Shown here one piece after another: positions 7,739 through 16,614 of a DNA stretch of 36,493 nt. The stretch comes from an uncultured Nitratireductor sp. GTDB taxonomy: Bacteria > Pseudomonadota > Alphaproteobacteria > Rhizobiales > Rhizobiaceae. The translations under genes and the position numbers were made by a program. The notes below the pieces were generated by a model. That model was not told the origin of the DNA. It made no database searches and saw nothing but the letters and a program-made list of their open reading frames with translations. Location: positions 1 to 36,493 of the forward strand of contig NZ_CAJXGF010000026.1 of the NCBI RefSeq assembly GCF_913053745.1, read 5' to 3'. Each line of letters begins with the position of its first letter. Within the stretch, counting starts at the first letter, position 1.

Positions 7739-8371
7739 TTGCGCCATGACCGGATTATCATCGCCGATGATCACCCTGTATTCCGGGATGGCCTGGCACG
7801 GCTGATTCAGCGGCAGCAGCCTGAAGCAGATATCCAGCAAGCTGCGAGCGTCGAAGAAGTTCTGGCGCTGGCAGCGAAAGAACCGACGCCGGATACTTTC
7901 ATTCTCGATCTGATGTTCACGACTGGCAATCTGGAAGCTTCCCTGCCAACGCTGCGCCAGCGTTTTAGCCGTGCCTCAATCATCGTCGTCTCTATGGTCG
8001 ACGACATGGAGACCGCAAAGCGGGTGATGAGCGCCGGTGCCGACGGCTTTATCTGCAAGAGCCTGCCGCCTCACGAAATCATGGCTGCAGTCGCTGCAGT
8101 GTGCGATGGTGACATGGTGCTGCAACTGGCAGCCTCTGGTTTGCCCATAGGCGAAACCGACGCGCCGCTTCGCGGCCTGACACAGCGCCAGATTGATGTT
8201 CTGCGCCTGCTTGCCTGTGGGCTGAGCAACAAGGAGATCGGCCTCAGATTAGACATTTCGCCCTTCACGGTGCGAATTCATGTCTCCGCGGTTCTCAAGA
8301 TCCTGGGTGTAACGACTCGCGCGGGCGCCGCCGCCAAGGCGATTGCCTTGGGCCTGGATCAATCCCCCTGA
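7739..8371 (+). CDS. NarL/FixJ-family response regulator
   Basis: A 210-residue two-domain regulator. The receiver (residues 5-120) has the acidic pair D10-D11 (IIADDHPVFRDGL), the predicted phosphoacceptor D57 (FILDLMF) and a lysine in ADGFICKSLPP. The C-terminal LuxR-type helix-turn-helix (about 145-205) reads LRGLTQRQIDVLRLLACGLSNKEIGLRL and then VRIHVSAVLKILGV. No ATG is in frame at the 5' end; TTG at 7739 is the only start seen and its ribosome site is poor. It starts just after the IS481 remnant. Its last 123 bp overlap the 3' end of the opposing hybrid kinase, which is the likely phosphodonor. Confidence 0.88.
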   Translation: MRHDRIIIADDHPVFRDGLARLIQRQQPEADIQQAASVEEVLALAAKEPTPDTFILDLMFTTGNLEASLPTLRQRFSRASIIVVSMVDDMETAKRVMSAGADGFICKSLPPHEIMAAVAAVCDGDMVLQLAASGLPIGETDAPLRGLTQRQIDVLRLLACGLSNKEIGLRLDISPFTVRIHVSAVLKILGVTTRAGAAAKAIALGLDQSP

Positions 8372-10039
8372 GGCCACGGCCTGAGCTGTCAAAACAGAGC
8401 GCAACTCGGCCGGACGAACAGGCTTTGCAAGGATGGGTATGTCATCATCGCCAAGATCCTGTCGAACGCGCATCTCGTCGTGCCCCGTCACGATTATGGC
8501 CGGAATCGCGCGCCCGACCAGTTGACGGACGATTGCGATGCAGTCTGCACCCGTGCGCTTGCCGCCCAGATCGTAGTCTGAAATCACGACATCCCAGCCC
8601 GCTCCCCTAACCGGTATGCCTGTTTCAGCCTGAACGACACACCCCCATTTCTGAAGCAGGGTGGCACTGGCCAGGAGCACGTCCTCGTCTTCCTCAACGA
8701 GCAGTACACACATGCCCGATATCGCGGAATGCATCGGCACCGTCGTCGGTTGCGGCGTGGGCACAACCTGTTCAGCGCATGACACCAAACCGGCAATTGC
8801 CACCGATGTGCCCCGCCCGGGAACCGAGCGCAGGGTGACATCCAGACCCATCAGCCCCCCGACACGGCGCACAATCGACAGCCCGAGGCCCACGCCTTCC
8901 ACGTCACGGTCACCGCGCTCTCTCACCTGGTAGAACTCGTCGAAAACCTGTTCGAGATGCTCATCAGGTATACCGGGGCCGCGATCATGCACCTCGATCG
9001 TCAACTGACCGCTTCGACGGCGGCAGCCAATCAAGACAGGCGAACCGGGTGCATATTTAAGTGCGTTGCTGACGAGGTTCTGAAGCATGGTCGACAGCAA
9101 TGCGGCATCAGCGCGAACGACACTTTCGCAGTGCACTGACCGCAATTCCACATCCGCCCATTGCGCCATTTCCGAATACTGCCGCACCACCTCTGCGATC
9201 ACGTCTCCGATGAGTACGGGTTTCAACTTCGGCTTGACCTTGCCACTGTCCAGCGTCGCAATGTCCAGCAGTGAGCGAAATAGACCAGCGACACCGTGCA
9301 GGGAACGATCGATGTTCTCCACCATTTGCCGTTCTTCCCTGCCAAGTCCGGCATCACGCAGGCACGCTGTGAACAGGCTGATCGCGTGGATTGGTTGACG
9401 CAGGTCGTGGCTCGCCTGGGCAAGGAAGTTCGATTTGGCCAGGCTTGCCTCGCGGGCCTCATCCAGAGCACCGCGCAACGCGCGCTGCAGACCGTCTATA
9501 TAGGCTGGTACGATTAAAGTGGTCAGAATCAGGGTGATAACCACATACGGATCACTGCGCCACTCGGTGTTGAAAACGGTGGCGATAGCAATGGTGGCCA
9601 GCGCCATGCAGGTCGCCACCAAAAGGTAGCGCGAGCCGAACCGCATGCCGTTGCCAACAGTCACCCACAACAGCGTTGCGTAAACTGGCAACATGGCCAT
9701 GCCACCAACCGACATGGCGAGCGCCATTGCTCCGTAATCGCCAAACATTGCCAGCAACCGACGCCAGACAATGTGTCCAGGCTGCCGCGTGATGTGCAAC
9801 AGCAGCAAGAAGGACAGTGGCACATATGCGACGACGGCAATGACCGCGAGCCACTCCCATATCGTATCAAGCCCCTGTAGGGCCAATACGGTGATGATGT
9901 AGACATCGAACAGGGGGACAAGGACGATCCGCACAAGCGCCTGGCCGCGCTCTGCATCCACCTTGCCCGTCGCAACCACCAGATTGCGAACGAACCATTT
10001 GCGAAAGTCTGCAACGAAAGTGGCTGCCGTGTTCCCCAT
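8249..10039 (-). CDS. Membrane-bound hybrid sensor histidine kinase with C-terminal receiver
   Basis: About 596 residues. The N-terminus (35-185) has around six membrane helices and no recognisable periplasmic sensor domain. A HisKA domain follows with the phospho-accepting histidine near 211 (FLAQASHDLRQPIHAISLF), then an HATPase domain with NALKYAPGS, DRGPGIP and GVGLGLSIVRR (N, G1 and G2 boxes). A receiver domain spans about 442-560 with VLLVEEDEDV and the likely phospho-aspartate near 488 (VVISDYDLGG). The start is taken as ATG 10039; GTG 10042 is adjacent. It lies 14 nt after the OmpA-like gene and is probably co-transcribed with it. The last 40 residues are low-complexity and overlap the response regulator gene in antisense. 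Confidence 0.9.
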   Translation of the reverse strand: MGNTAATFVADFRKWFVRNLVVATGKVDAERGQALVRIVLVPLFDVYIITVLALQGLDTIWEWLAVIAVVAYVPLSFLLLLHITRQPGHIVWRRLLAMFGDYGAMALAMSVGGMAMLPVYATLLWVTVGNGMRFGSRYLLVATCMALATIAIATVFNTEWRSDPYVVITLILTTLIVPAYIDGLQRALRGALDEAREASLAKSNFLAQASHDLRQPIHAISLFTACLRDAGLGREERQMVENIDRSLHGVAGLFRSLLDIATLDSGKVKPKLKPVLIGDVIAEVVRQYSEMAQWADVELRSVHCESVVRADAALLSTMLQNLVSNALKYAPGSPVLIGCRRRSGQLTIEVHDRGPGIPDEHLEQVFDEFYQVRERGDRDVEGVGLGLSIVRRVGGLMGLDVTLRSVPGRGTSVAIAGLVSCAEQVVPTPQPTTVPMHSAISGMCVLLVEEDEDVLLASATLLQKWGCVVQAETGIPVRGAGWDVVISDYDLGGKRTGADCIAIVRQLVGRAIPAIIVTGHDEMRVRQDLGDDDIPILAKPVRPAELRSVLTAQAVASGGLIQAQGNRLGGGARASRYTQDLENRGDMNSHREGRNV

Positions 10040-10053
10040 CACACCTTTATCCG

Positions 10054-11013
10054 CTATTGCGCGACGATTTCGACACGGCGGTTGCGCGATCGGCCACTCT
10101 CGTCGGCATTGCTCGCAACTGGTGCCAGGGAGGCCACGCCCCTGGCGATCAGGCGTGTTCGTTCAATGCCGTAATCGGCTTCAAGTCGCGCCACCACGGC
10201 AACCGCCCGTGCCTCCGACAGGACCGTATTCGCCGCCAGATCACCCACATTGTCGGTGTGACCCACGACATAGACCTGCAGACGTGAGTTCGCCCGAAGC
10301 ATTTCTGCAATCTGATCCAGGGCGGGGCCGGATTCCTGCTTCAACTGTGATTTGCCGGTGTCGAAGTAGACGCCCTGTACGGCCACATGGCCCTGGCGTT
10401 CCAGGGAACGCTGCAACTCCCCCGCCTGCAACACGTCTACCTGATCGGTTCGCAGCGCAACACCCTCCACGACCTGCTGGTACAGCAGCGTTCTGTTGTT
10501 CGACGTGTCCTCCACAACGTGCAGGAACACATGGAAAACGCCATCAGTACTCTCCTGCGAAGCCAGAAGGGCCCGCTCCGCAGTTCCGCCAAAGAAAGCA
10601 TCACCGAATCCTTGCGGCCGAACAGTACCGCTATTGGAGATAAATGCCATCATGTCGACGCCACATGTTTCATGGCTTTCGCACGCAAACACCGTCTCGA
10701 AGCCCGCCTGTGCCAGCGCACTCTCATAATTGCGCATAACCTCCAGCGCCGAGCGCTCACCAGCGATGCGATAGCCGATCCGCGTGATCTTGCCTTCGAC
10801 TTCAAGCAGATCTCCGGGGACCTCGCCATCGTCGACCCTGCCAGCCGGCAGGATCGCCACATCGTAGTCCCTAACCTGATACGCTCTGATCGTTGCCGTA
10901 GGAAAACGGCTCAGCAGCGGATGGTCGGAGGCTCCTTCGATGTCATCCGCATAAGCCGCGCTTCCCCAAGAAATTCCGCAGATCAACACTGTTCCAAAAA
11001 AATACTTCCACAC
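10054..11013 (-). CDS. OmpA-family outer-membrane protein with DUF4892-like N-terminal part
   Basis: A 319-residue exported protein. The start is GTG 11013, with GGAGG about 10 nt upstream and a good signal peptide right after it (WKYFFGTVLICGISWGSAAYA|DD). The frame continues upstream, but that part is a remnant of an ABC transporter. The middle part, starting DHPLLSRFPTATIRAYQVRDYDVAILPAG and including ALEVMRNYESALAQAGFETVFAC, resembles DUF4892 proteins. The last 115 residues are an OmpA peptidoglycan-binding domain (VYFDTGKSQLKQES, VVGHTDNVGDLAAN, LSEARAVAVV, RSRNRRVEIV). It would sit in the periplasm or outer membrane, holding the envelope to peptidoglycan. It precedes the hybrid kinase in a likely operon, so envelope state could be linked to signalling (inference). 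Confidence 0.85.
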   Translation of the reverse strand: MWKYFFGTVLICGISWGSAAYADDIEGASDHPLLSRFPTATIRAYQVRDYDVAILPAGRVDDGEVPGDLLEVEGKITRIGYRIAGERSALEVMRNYESALAQAGFETVFACESHETCGVDMMAFISNSGTVRPQGFGDAFFGGTAERALLASQESTDGVFHVFLHVVEDTSNNRTLLYQQVVEGVALRTDQVDVLQAGELQRSLERQGHVAVQGVYFDTGKSQLKQESGPALDQIAEMLRANSRLQVYVVGHTDNVGDLAANTVLSEARAVAVVARLEADYGIERTRLIARGVASLAPVASNADESGRSRNRRVEIVAQ

Positions 11014-11129
11014 GGGTCGTCTCCCTCCTCTTTTTTTAACGCCGGCTTGTCGGGCCACCTCGCAGTCCCTCGCACCACAATCCTGTCGCACCAACCGGTC
11101 CTGGAGTTGCGCACGTGGGACGAGGTCTT

Positions 11130-11235
11130 GTGATGAAGCCAGGTTTAAGACCCTGTCCGCCATAGCCAATGTCGATTCGCGGTGAGCGATGACGATACGC
11201 GTCATCCGCAGCTTTCCCCACAGCCACTCCCAAGC
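11130..11235 (-). pseudogene. C-terminal scrap of an ABC transporter ATPase
   Basis: The segment translates as MTRIVIAHRESTLAMADRV, which matches the H-loop and following helix at the end of exporter-type ABC ATPases (T-R-I-x-I-A-H-R then ADRV). Nothing else of the transporter was found beyond this. It is in frame with the OmpA-like gene, so automated start calling may wrongly fuse the two. Confidence 0.65.
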
Positions 11236-11418
11236 CGAGATCAGCTTGGCGAGCGTGACAGCAAATTATTGACCTTCGCCTCCAGAGTCAGGCCTTGTTG
11301 ATATGACCGTAATGGCCGGTCATCCAAGGAGTTCGACTCATCTTGGAGCGCTGTTGGGAGACAGCTAAGCCGCTGACTCATTATATCTGGCGGCAGTTTC
11401 TGACATCACTTGGTTTCG

Positions 11419-11736
11419 CTAGCATCGGCGGCTGGCTTCTCGAGAGCTCGCCGATTCCGCCACACTTGCCATTCGGCGTCCCGCATAAGCGGCGCGATTC
11501 ACTGCCCAACCGTTCCGACTGCCGTAAGGAGCAAAGTCACCCACTGCACCAAGCAGAGCACCCATCACAGCAGCACCTTCTTGTGATTGTCGCGCTTGGC
11601 CGCAAGCGTCGTTCCGCGAAGCAAAATGAGCGGCACTCTTGTCGCGGGGGGCGGAAACGCTGCTCCCAGGGCCGCCCGATGTCGAACTGCAGGCTGCGAC
11701 GGGCAGACACAGCAAAACAGCAAATATACTCTTCAT
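11419..11736 (-). CDS. Small predicted lipoprotein, glycine-rich
   Basis: A 105-residue protein starting at ATG 11736 with GGAGAG 5 nt upstream. MKSIFAVLLCLPVAAC is a short signal peptide ending in a lipobox (V-A-A-C) with C16 as the lipidated cysteine. The mature protein is Ser/Gly-rich and contains EGAAVMGALLGAVGDFAPYGSRNGWAVNRAAYAGRR, loosely like glycine-zipper outer-membrane lipoproteins. The C-terminus is Ser/Arg-rich and may be shortened or frameshifted compared with relatives. It stands alone between two damaged regions. The function is unknown. Confidence 0.65.
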   Translation of the reverse strand: MKSIFAVLLCLPVAACSSTSGGPGSSVSAPRDKSAAHFASRNDACGQARQSQEGAAVMGALLGAVGDFAPYGSRNGWAVNRAAYAGRRMASVAESASSREASRRC

Positions 11737-11844
11737 AAGACTCTCCAAGAACTTTAGGCCACCTCGTGATAGCCGTCTTGTAAGGTGTTCATCATAGAAA
11801 AATCAGAAAATCCACCTGTACAGATGAGCTATGCTCGGGTCATC

Positions 11845-12258
11845 ACACCGATGCCGGCTCAAAACCACCTGCTTTCCTGCCGATCGTGATCTGAAGGACT
11901 TCGATTTTACCAGCAGCGATATCGACGGGGCGTTGGTTCGCCAAATTCACCACCGCAATTTCTTCGACAGCGCCAACAACATTGTCCTTGTCGGCGGCCC
12001 AAGCACCGGCAAGACGCACATCGCGACAGCAATCGGTATTCAGGTCATCGAGCGCTGTCATAAACGGGTACGGTTCTTCTCGACCAGCGCTAGAACAGGA
12101 GACAGCGCAAGAGCGCTCTGACCGGATCGCCAACCAACATTTTCATTCCGATCTTGTTATCCTCGACGGGCTGGGATACCTACTGTTCAGCGCATCAGGC
12201 GGAGCGATGCTGTTCCATTTGCTGAGCAAGCACTACATGGCCCGCGACGCACAGTTGT
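11845..12258 (+). pseudogene. istB: IstB (IS21-family helper ATPase) remnant
   Basis: The first frame encodes CFPADRDLKDFDFTSSDIDGALVRQIHHRNF and IVLVGGPSTGKTHIATAIGIQVIE, the IstB region around Walker A, with S replacing the usual G of GPGTGKT. After about 12095 the match continues in another frame: ALEQETAQERSDRIANQHFHSDLVILDGLGYL (Walker B area, with G where relatives have E), then FSASGGAMLFHLLSKHY. The N-terminal third, a segment at the frameshift and the C-terminus are missing. No istA transposase lies nearby. The element is inactive. Confidence 0.87.
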
Positions 12259-12366
12259 CACAGGCGGGCGTTCATACCACCGCCTTGAACAACCTCGACT
12301 TTAAGGCCTCACTGCCGGCGGATACCGCAATCAAACTCGTCTCCTCCCACGCAACAAGTACGTTCG

Positions 12367-12894
12367 TTAGGGCGTCAAGCCGATCGCGCGGTCGAGCGCC
12401 TGCGAGAAACCTTTCAGCGAAACTGAAAACGGCACCTCCTTCTTAGTAGTGTTGGCAATGACACCAATTCTCAGTGCCTCGCCCTCGCGCAGGGCTTTGG
12501 TCGTTTCCGCTGTGAAGATCAGGGCGAGAACACACCCGATGGGCAGGCAGGTTTGAAAATGTGAGGCTTTTCCCGGCGACAGGTCGTCAATCCTGAAGGT
12601 TGCTCCCTTTTCGAGATCGAGACCGAAAGGCAGAACGAGCGAGCCTCTCAATCCGCCGTTGTCGGAAGGCGTGAGTTCGATCGTCAGAACACGTTGACCG
12701 TCCTTTTGGATCTGCTGCTGGGAAAATGCGCAATGGCGTTTCTCGCTCTGGTCCACACAAGCAACCGTCCAGTTGTCGTATGTTTCCGACAGGGAGGATG
12801 GAGCATTCTCCGACCCGGGATCGGCCTGTGCAGAAACCACCGTGGCGGCGATAAACATCGCCGCCACTGTCACAAAGACCTTGCGGACAATCAT
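12367..12894 (-). CDS. ialB: Invasion-associated locus B (IalB) family protein
   Basis: A 175-residue exported protein. The signal peptide is about MIVRKVFVTVAAMFIAATVVSAQA. The mature part begins with YDNWTVACVDQSEKRHCAFSQQQ and ends with SVSLKGFSQALDRA, with two pairs of cysteines, all typical of the IalB family, which in Bartonella contributes to erythrocyte invasion and is widespread in Hyphomicrobiales as a periplasmic or surface protein. The ATG at 12894 shares one base with the stop of the upstream autotransporter (TGATG). There is little ribosome-site signal of its own, so translation is probably coupled. A role with the autotransporter, for example in its assembly, is inferred from this coupling only. 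Confidence 0.85.
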   Translation of the reverse strand: MIVRKVFVTVAAMFIAATVVSAQADPGSENAPSSLSETYDNWTVACVDQSEKRHCAFSQQQIQKDGQRVLTIELTPSDNGGLRGSLVLPFGLDLEKGATFRIDDLSPGKASHFQTCLPIGCVLALIFTAETTKALREGEALRIGVIANTTKKEVPFSVSLKGFSQALDRAIGLTP

Positions 12895-15800
12895 CAGAAG
12901 CGAATGCCCAATCTTGCGTCGAGACCGTTGGTCCCCGACCCAGACCCGAACTCGCCATTATAGGTTATGCCGAGCGTGGCCGCCTCGGTCATCTTCATGT
13001 CAAGCCCGAGCTGGAGCATGACTGTATCTTTAGCAACGGGAACTCCCGAGACCGTGTATGCCTCGCTGCCGGTGAAAGCGAATTGCGAGGACGGATCGAT
13101 ATCCCCGAAAGCGTGGCGCCAGCCCACCGTTCCACTGGCGGTTGCCTGGATTCCGCCGAGCACGAAATCGGAGGATGCCCGCAACCCCAGTGTGGTGAAC
13201 GCCGTGTTGAGCGTCTCGTCCGCGCTCGTGAGGGCGGAGGCCCCGCCTTTTTCCGTGAAGCCATCGGTGTGCAGGTTTACATAGGCAAGGTTCGCGAAGG
13301 GCTCGAAGGTTGCGACAGCGCTGTCGAACAGGTAGCCCACCTCCCCATAGGCTTGGAAGGCACCGGCATCATAGTCTGCGGTCAATTGCTCGCTGAAACC
13401 GGGGAACGCCACCGAACGGCTCGTCGACAGCCTGTGCCATGTATAGGCAAGTCCGGAACGGAAGGACAGAGCGCCCCACTGCGAACCGCCATAAAGGCCG
13501 AGATGGTAATTGTCGCTATCGCCGGAGGATGCACGCGCATCGGCGTTGAAAGTCGAGTGGCTGTATCCGGCAAGAAGGCCTGCCCGCCAGTTTCCGAGCG
13601 GCGCATCGATGCCGGCCATAAAACCGCCTGTCGAAATGTCCAGATCGCCGACATTGACGCCACCGTTGAGATCGCTCCACGAGCCGAAAGCCTGCCCCCA
13701 GGCTACCGGGCCAGGTGCAACCGCGTCGACGAATGCAGGGCCATCTTCACCATAGGCAAGAACTGGCAGGCTTGCGGCGGCAACGTCACCGAAAGCGGCC
13801 CGGATGCGGCCGTTGACGGCGTCCCTCACATGCTGACTGCCCAGAATGAGCGAAGTCTGGGTCGATGCGTGAACCTCGCCCGAGAGCCGTTCAAAAGCAT
13901 TCCGCGCTTCCTCGGCGCTCAGCAGCAGCAAGCTGTTGTAGAGCTGCAGCGACGAGCCACTCTGCTCCAGCGTGTTGAGCGCGACAGCGACATTGCGCTG
14001 GTTGCCGGTTTCGGCGACGCGGTCAAAGAGGCCCGTACCAGGCCCGCCGGGGTCTCCGGGGTCTCCGGGGTCTCCGGGGCCACCGGGATCTCCAGGTCCG
14101 CCTGGGTCACCGGGGCTGCCTGCATCCAGAACGGCGATCTTCAGGTCGACTGCTTTCGCGCTGTGCACGAGATCGACATCAAGGAAGGCTGACTTCGAGA
14201 TCGCTTCGGCGAATTCGCCAGAGATGCCTTTTTCGGCGGTCAGGATCGTATATGTCTGGCCGCTCTGGTAGCTCGTACTGGAATCGAGTGCTGTGACCTC
14301 AACGTTGACGCCATTGCCGATCGTCACCTTGCCGCCGCGCTCGAACATATCGAGCGAAGACTCGTAGCCGATATCCTTGACGGCAATATTGTCGCTCGTG
14401 CCATTGCCGAGGACGTCTACCTCGTAGACCGAATTATCGTGAAAGGCGAGCGAACCCATGACGGTCAATGTGCCGGTTGAATTGTCGCCCGGCGCAATGC
14501 GCGCATTTTTCTCGAGCAGGACGGATCCAACAGTGCCCGATCCGCCAAGCGTGCCAAACAAGCTCGGATCGCGGTCGGCATATACGTTGTTGGATTCCGC
14601 TCCCCAAACCTCAATCCGGTTCGAGTAGCGGGCGAATTTCTCCCCGGGATCACCCTCGATCTCATAAATGCGGCCGACGGTGCCGTCGACGATCAGCGTG
14701 CCACTCTTGACCTCAAACGTGGTTTTGGTCTCGCGGTTCGCTCGCCCGTCCAGGTCTGTCGTATCCATGTCGCTCTTAAGCACAAGCCGGGCATCCGCGC
14801 CGTCGACGACAACGGCGAGATCATCGCTTTTCGTTGTATAAAATTCGGACAGGTCGCCATCGATAATCGTCTCCCCGGAATAGCTTCTGATAAAGCCACT
14901 GCCCGAGAGCTTGTTTGAAAAGAGATAGTCGCTGTTGGTGTGATTGAAGTGGAGACCGGTTTCGTCAAGGAGAATCGTTGCGTCGGCATTGAGAAAACCG
15001 GCGGCTTTCGGATCTCCCAGGCCAAGCCATCCGTCACTGCTTTCCTTCGCGCCGCCAATAATCAGCGACTGGCGGAGATTGAACTGGCCGCCGACCTCCA
15101 AATGGCCGTCGCCGCTGAGCGCCACCGGCCCATTCGCATTGAAATTTCCGGTGACATTGAACCGACTGTTCTGGCCGTCAACCGTGAGGTAAGCAAGGAG
15201 GCCGACGCCGGCCGTATCGGCGTTCACCGTACCGCCGCTCTCGACACGCACCCCGCCTTGCGAGGAAATCGCAAGGACAGACGTTTCCAGCAAGCCGCCG
15301 TTGGAAACCGTGATGTAACCCGTATTGAAAGCGCCTTCGAGATCCACGCGCTGACCGGCACGCAAAACGGAGCTGGCGCCGGTGATGGTCGTGTTCTCAC
15401 CGAGCTTCAGGGTTTGCGTTTCTACTTTGCCTCCGTTCTCGATGGCAAAGCCGTTGTGATTGATCATCGCCCCTGTGTTGAGCCAACTCGATCCCCCGCC
15501 GCTGACAAGTATCGCATTGCCCTGCCCCCCAAGAGAAACATAATTGGTGGAGATCAGCCCCCCATCCTTGATGGTGATGGGATCGACGATCGCCGCACTG
15601 CTGCTCAAGCCGCGGAGTTCGTCGGCGTCAAGCACGGAACCTTCACCAGAAACCATAATATGGGATTCGCCGCCGAAGCCGACGGCGTTGCTGATGCGGA
15701 CCTGATCGGCAAAGACCTTGCCGCCGTCTTCGATGACTAGGGTTCCGCTGCCGTAGCCGGTGCCCGTGGCGCCGATCCCGAGCACGCCTGCATAGGCGAT

Positions 15801-16202
15801 AGGAGCGCTTCCGGAGAGATGCCATTCAGCACCCGGACCGGAAACCCTCACCATGCCCGTGTTGGGCACATCCCGACCACCACCCTGACCGATGAAGCCT
15901 GCCCCGCTGTAAACTTTCGCGCCGATGATGGACAATTCGGCAGGCACGCCATTCACCTTACCGACGCTCAATTCGCCGTTGATGGCGTGCTGATTCGTCC
16001 AGGTCACCGAACCTTGGTCTAGTGTACAATCGGTAATGGCGGGATTGCTTCCAAGTCGGGTATCGCAGACAACCTGTGCTTGCGCTTCACTGAAGCCGAC
16101 AGCGGCCACGGCCGAGAGGGCGAAACCCAATCCGGTACAACCAAGAGCCGTGGAACTGCGGAGCCATCTCTTCAGTTCAAAAAAAGTCCTTACCTGAATC
16201 AA
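12894..16202 (-). CDS. Autotransporter adhesin (type Va) with collagen-like linker
   Basis: About 1102 residues. The signal peptide has a basic start (VRTFFELKRWLRSSTAL) and ends near AQA. The passenger, roughly residues 45-690, is a Gly/Asn/Ser-rich repetitive beta-helix type with recurring phrases such as V-x-V-x-x-G-G-x-L and I-x-D-G-G. A linker of G-D-P and G-G-P triplets at about 690-721 (14042-14118) follows. After an autochaperone-like part, the C-terminal 280 residues form an autotransporter beta-barrel (AWGQAFGSWSDLNGG, YGEVGYLF) ending in an aromatic, ARLGIRF. The start is taken as TTG 16202 with GGGAG 7 nt upstream. An in-frame ATG at 16280 has no ribosome site but cannot be excluded. 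The stop overlaps the ialB start. Confidence 0.9.
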   Translation of the reverse strand: MIQVRTFFELKRWLRSSTALGCTGLGFALSAVAAVGFSEAQAQVVCDTRLGSNPAITDCTLDQGSVTWTNQHAINGELSVGKVNGVPAELSIIGAKVYSGAGFIGQGGGRDVPNTGMVRVSGPGAEWHLSGSAPIAYAGVLGIGATGTGYGSGTLVIEDGGKVFADQVRISNAVGFGGESHIMVSGEGSVLDADELRGLSSSAAIVDPITIKDGGLISTNYVSLGGQGNAILVSGGGSSWLNTGAMINHNGFAIENGGKVETQTLKLGENTTITGASSVLRAGQRVDLEGAFNTGYITVSNGGLLETSVLAISSQGGVRVESGGTVNADTAGVGLLAYLTVDGQNSRFNVTGNFNANGPVALSGDGHLEVGGQFNLRQSLIIGGAKESSDGWLGLGDPKAAGFLNADATILLDETGLHFNHTNSDYLFSNKLSGSGFIRSYSGETIIDGDLSEFYTTKSDDLAVVVDGADARLVLKSDMDTTDLDGRANRETKTTFEVKSGTLIVDGTVGRIYEIEGDPGEKFARYSNRIEVWGAESNNVYADRDPSLFGTLGGSGTVGSVLLEKNARIAPGDNSTGTLTVMGSLAFHDNSVYEVDVLGNGTSDNIAVKDIGYESSLDMFERGGKVTIGNGVNVEVTALDSSTSYQSGQTYTILTAEKGISGEFAEAISKSAFLDVDLVHSAKAVDLKIAVLDAGSPGDPGGPGDPGGPGDPGDPGDPGGPGTGLFDRVAETGNQRNVAVALNTLEQSGSSLQLYNSLLLLSAEEARNAFERLSGEVHASTQTSLILGSQHVRDAVNGRIRAAFGDVAAASLPVLAYGEDGPAFVDAVAPGPVAWGQAFGSWSDLNGGVNVGDLDISTGGFMAGIDAPLGNWRAGLLAGYSHSTFNADARASSGDSDNYHLGLYGGSQWGALSFRSGLAYTWHRLSTSRSVAFPGFSEQLTADYDAGAFQAYGEVGYLFDSAVATFEPFANLAYVNLHTDGFTEKGGASALTSADETLNTAFTTLGLRASSDFVLGGIQATASGTVGWRHAFGDIDPSSQFAFTGSEAYTVSGVPVAKDTVMLQLGLDMKMTEAATLGITYNGEFGSGSGTNGLDARLGIRF
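14042..14118 (-). repeat. Tandem repeat encoding a collagen-like Gly-Asp-Pro linker
   Basis: Tandem 9-bp units (GGTCTCCGG on the plus strand) encode consecutive Gly-x-Pro and Gly-Pro-Gly triplets between passenger and translocator. Identical neighbouring units make copy number prone to slippage, and strains may differ in linker length. Confidence 0.8.
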
Positions 16203-16280
16203 TGAGGTGCTCCCACGATAAGTGCTGAAACTGACGGTTCCGTCATCGAGCGACGGGCCGGTAGCTCGTTGGCGCCACAT

Positions 16281-16614
16281 TCAGCATGCCAATCGGAGTT
16301 TGGCTATTAGAACAGATGCACTATCGGCGGCGCTTCACATAGGCTGAAAGCCACACGGGTCGAGAGATCAGAATACCTTGTTGAGCGGCTTCATGGTCCC
16401 GATCCATCGGCTTGCAACTTGTGATGAGTTCTATCTTTAGCTGCAGGAGCAATGCGGCAAGCGCCAGGGCGCTAGGCTGCGGGGCGAATGCTGCATCGAA
16501 GCGCATGTCGCAAATCATCTCTGCCGGTTTACTGGGCGCAGCTTGCTGAACGTCATATAGGCAGGATGATGCCCTGCATGATCTCGAGGCGGCCCCAGGG
16601 AAAGCCACGAGATC
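16281..16614. other. Intergenic region upstream of the autotransporter
   Basis: About 330 bp that must hold the autotransporter promoter; no promoter was resolved. Reading frames here resemble nothing known. The side near 16600 may include displaced IS3 sequence. Confidence 0.35.

Noticed and set aside
14042..14118. Short regularly repeated units that could look like a CRISPR or minisatellite array
   Set aside because: There are no spacers; the repeats encode in-frame Gly-x-Pro triplets of the autotransporter.
13083..14192. 369-codon plus-strand frame opposite the autotransporter barrel
   Set aside because: It is antisense to conserved barrel sequence with no supporting motif.
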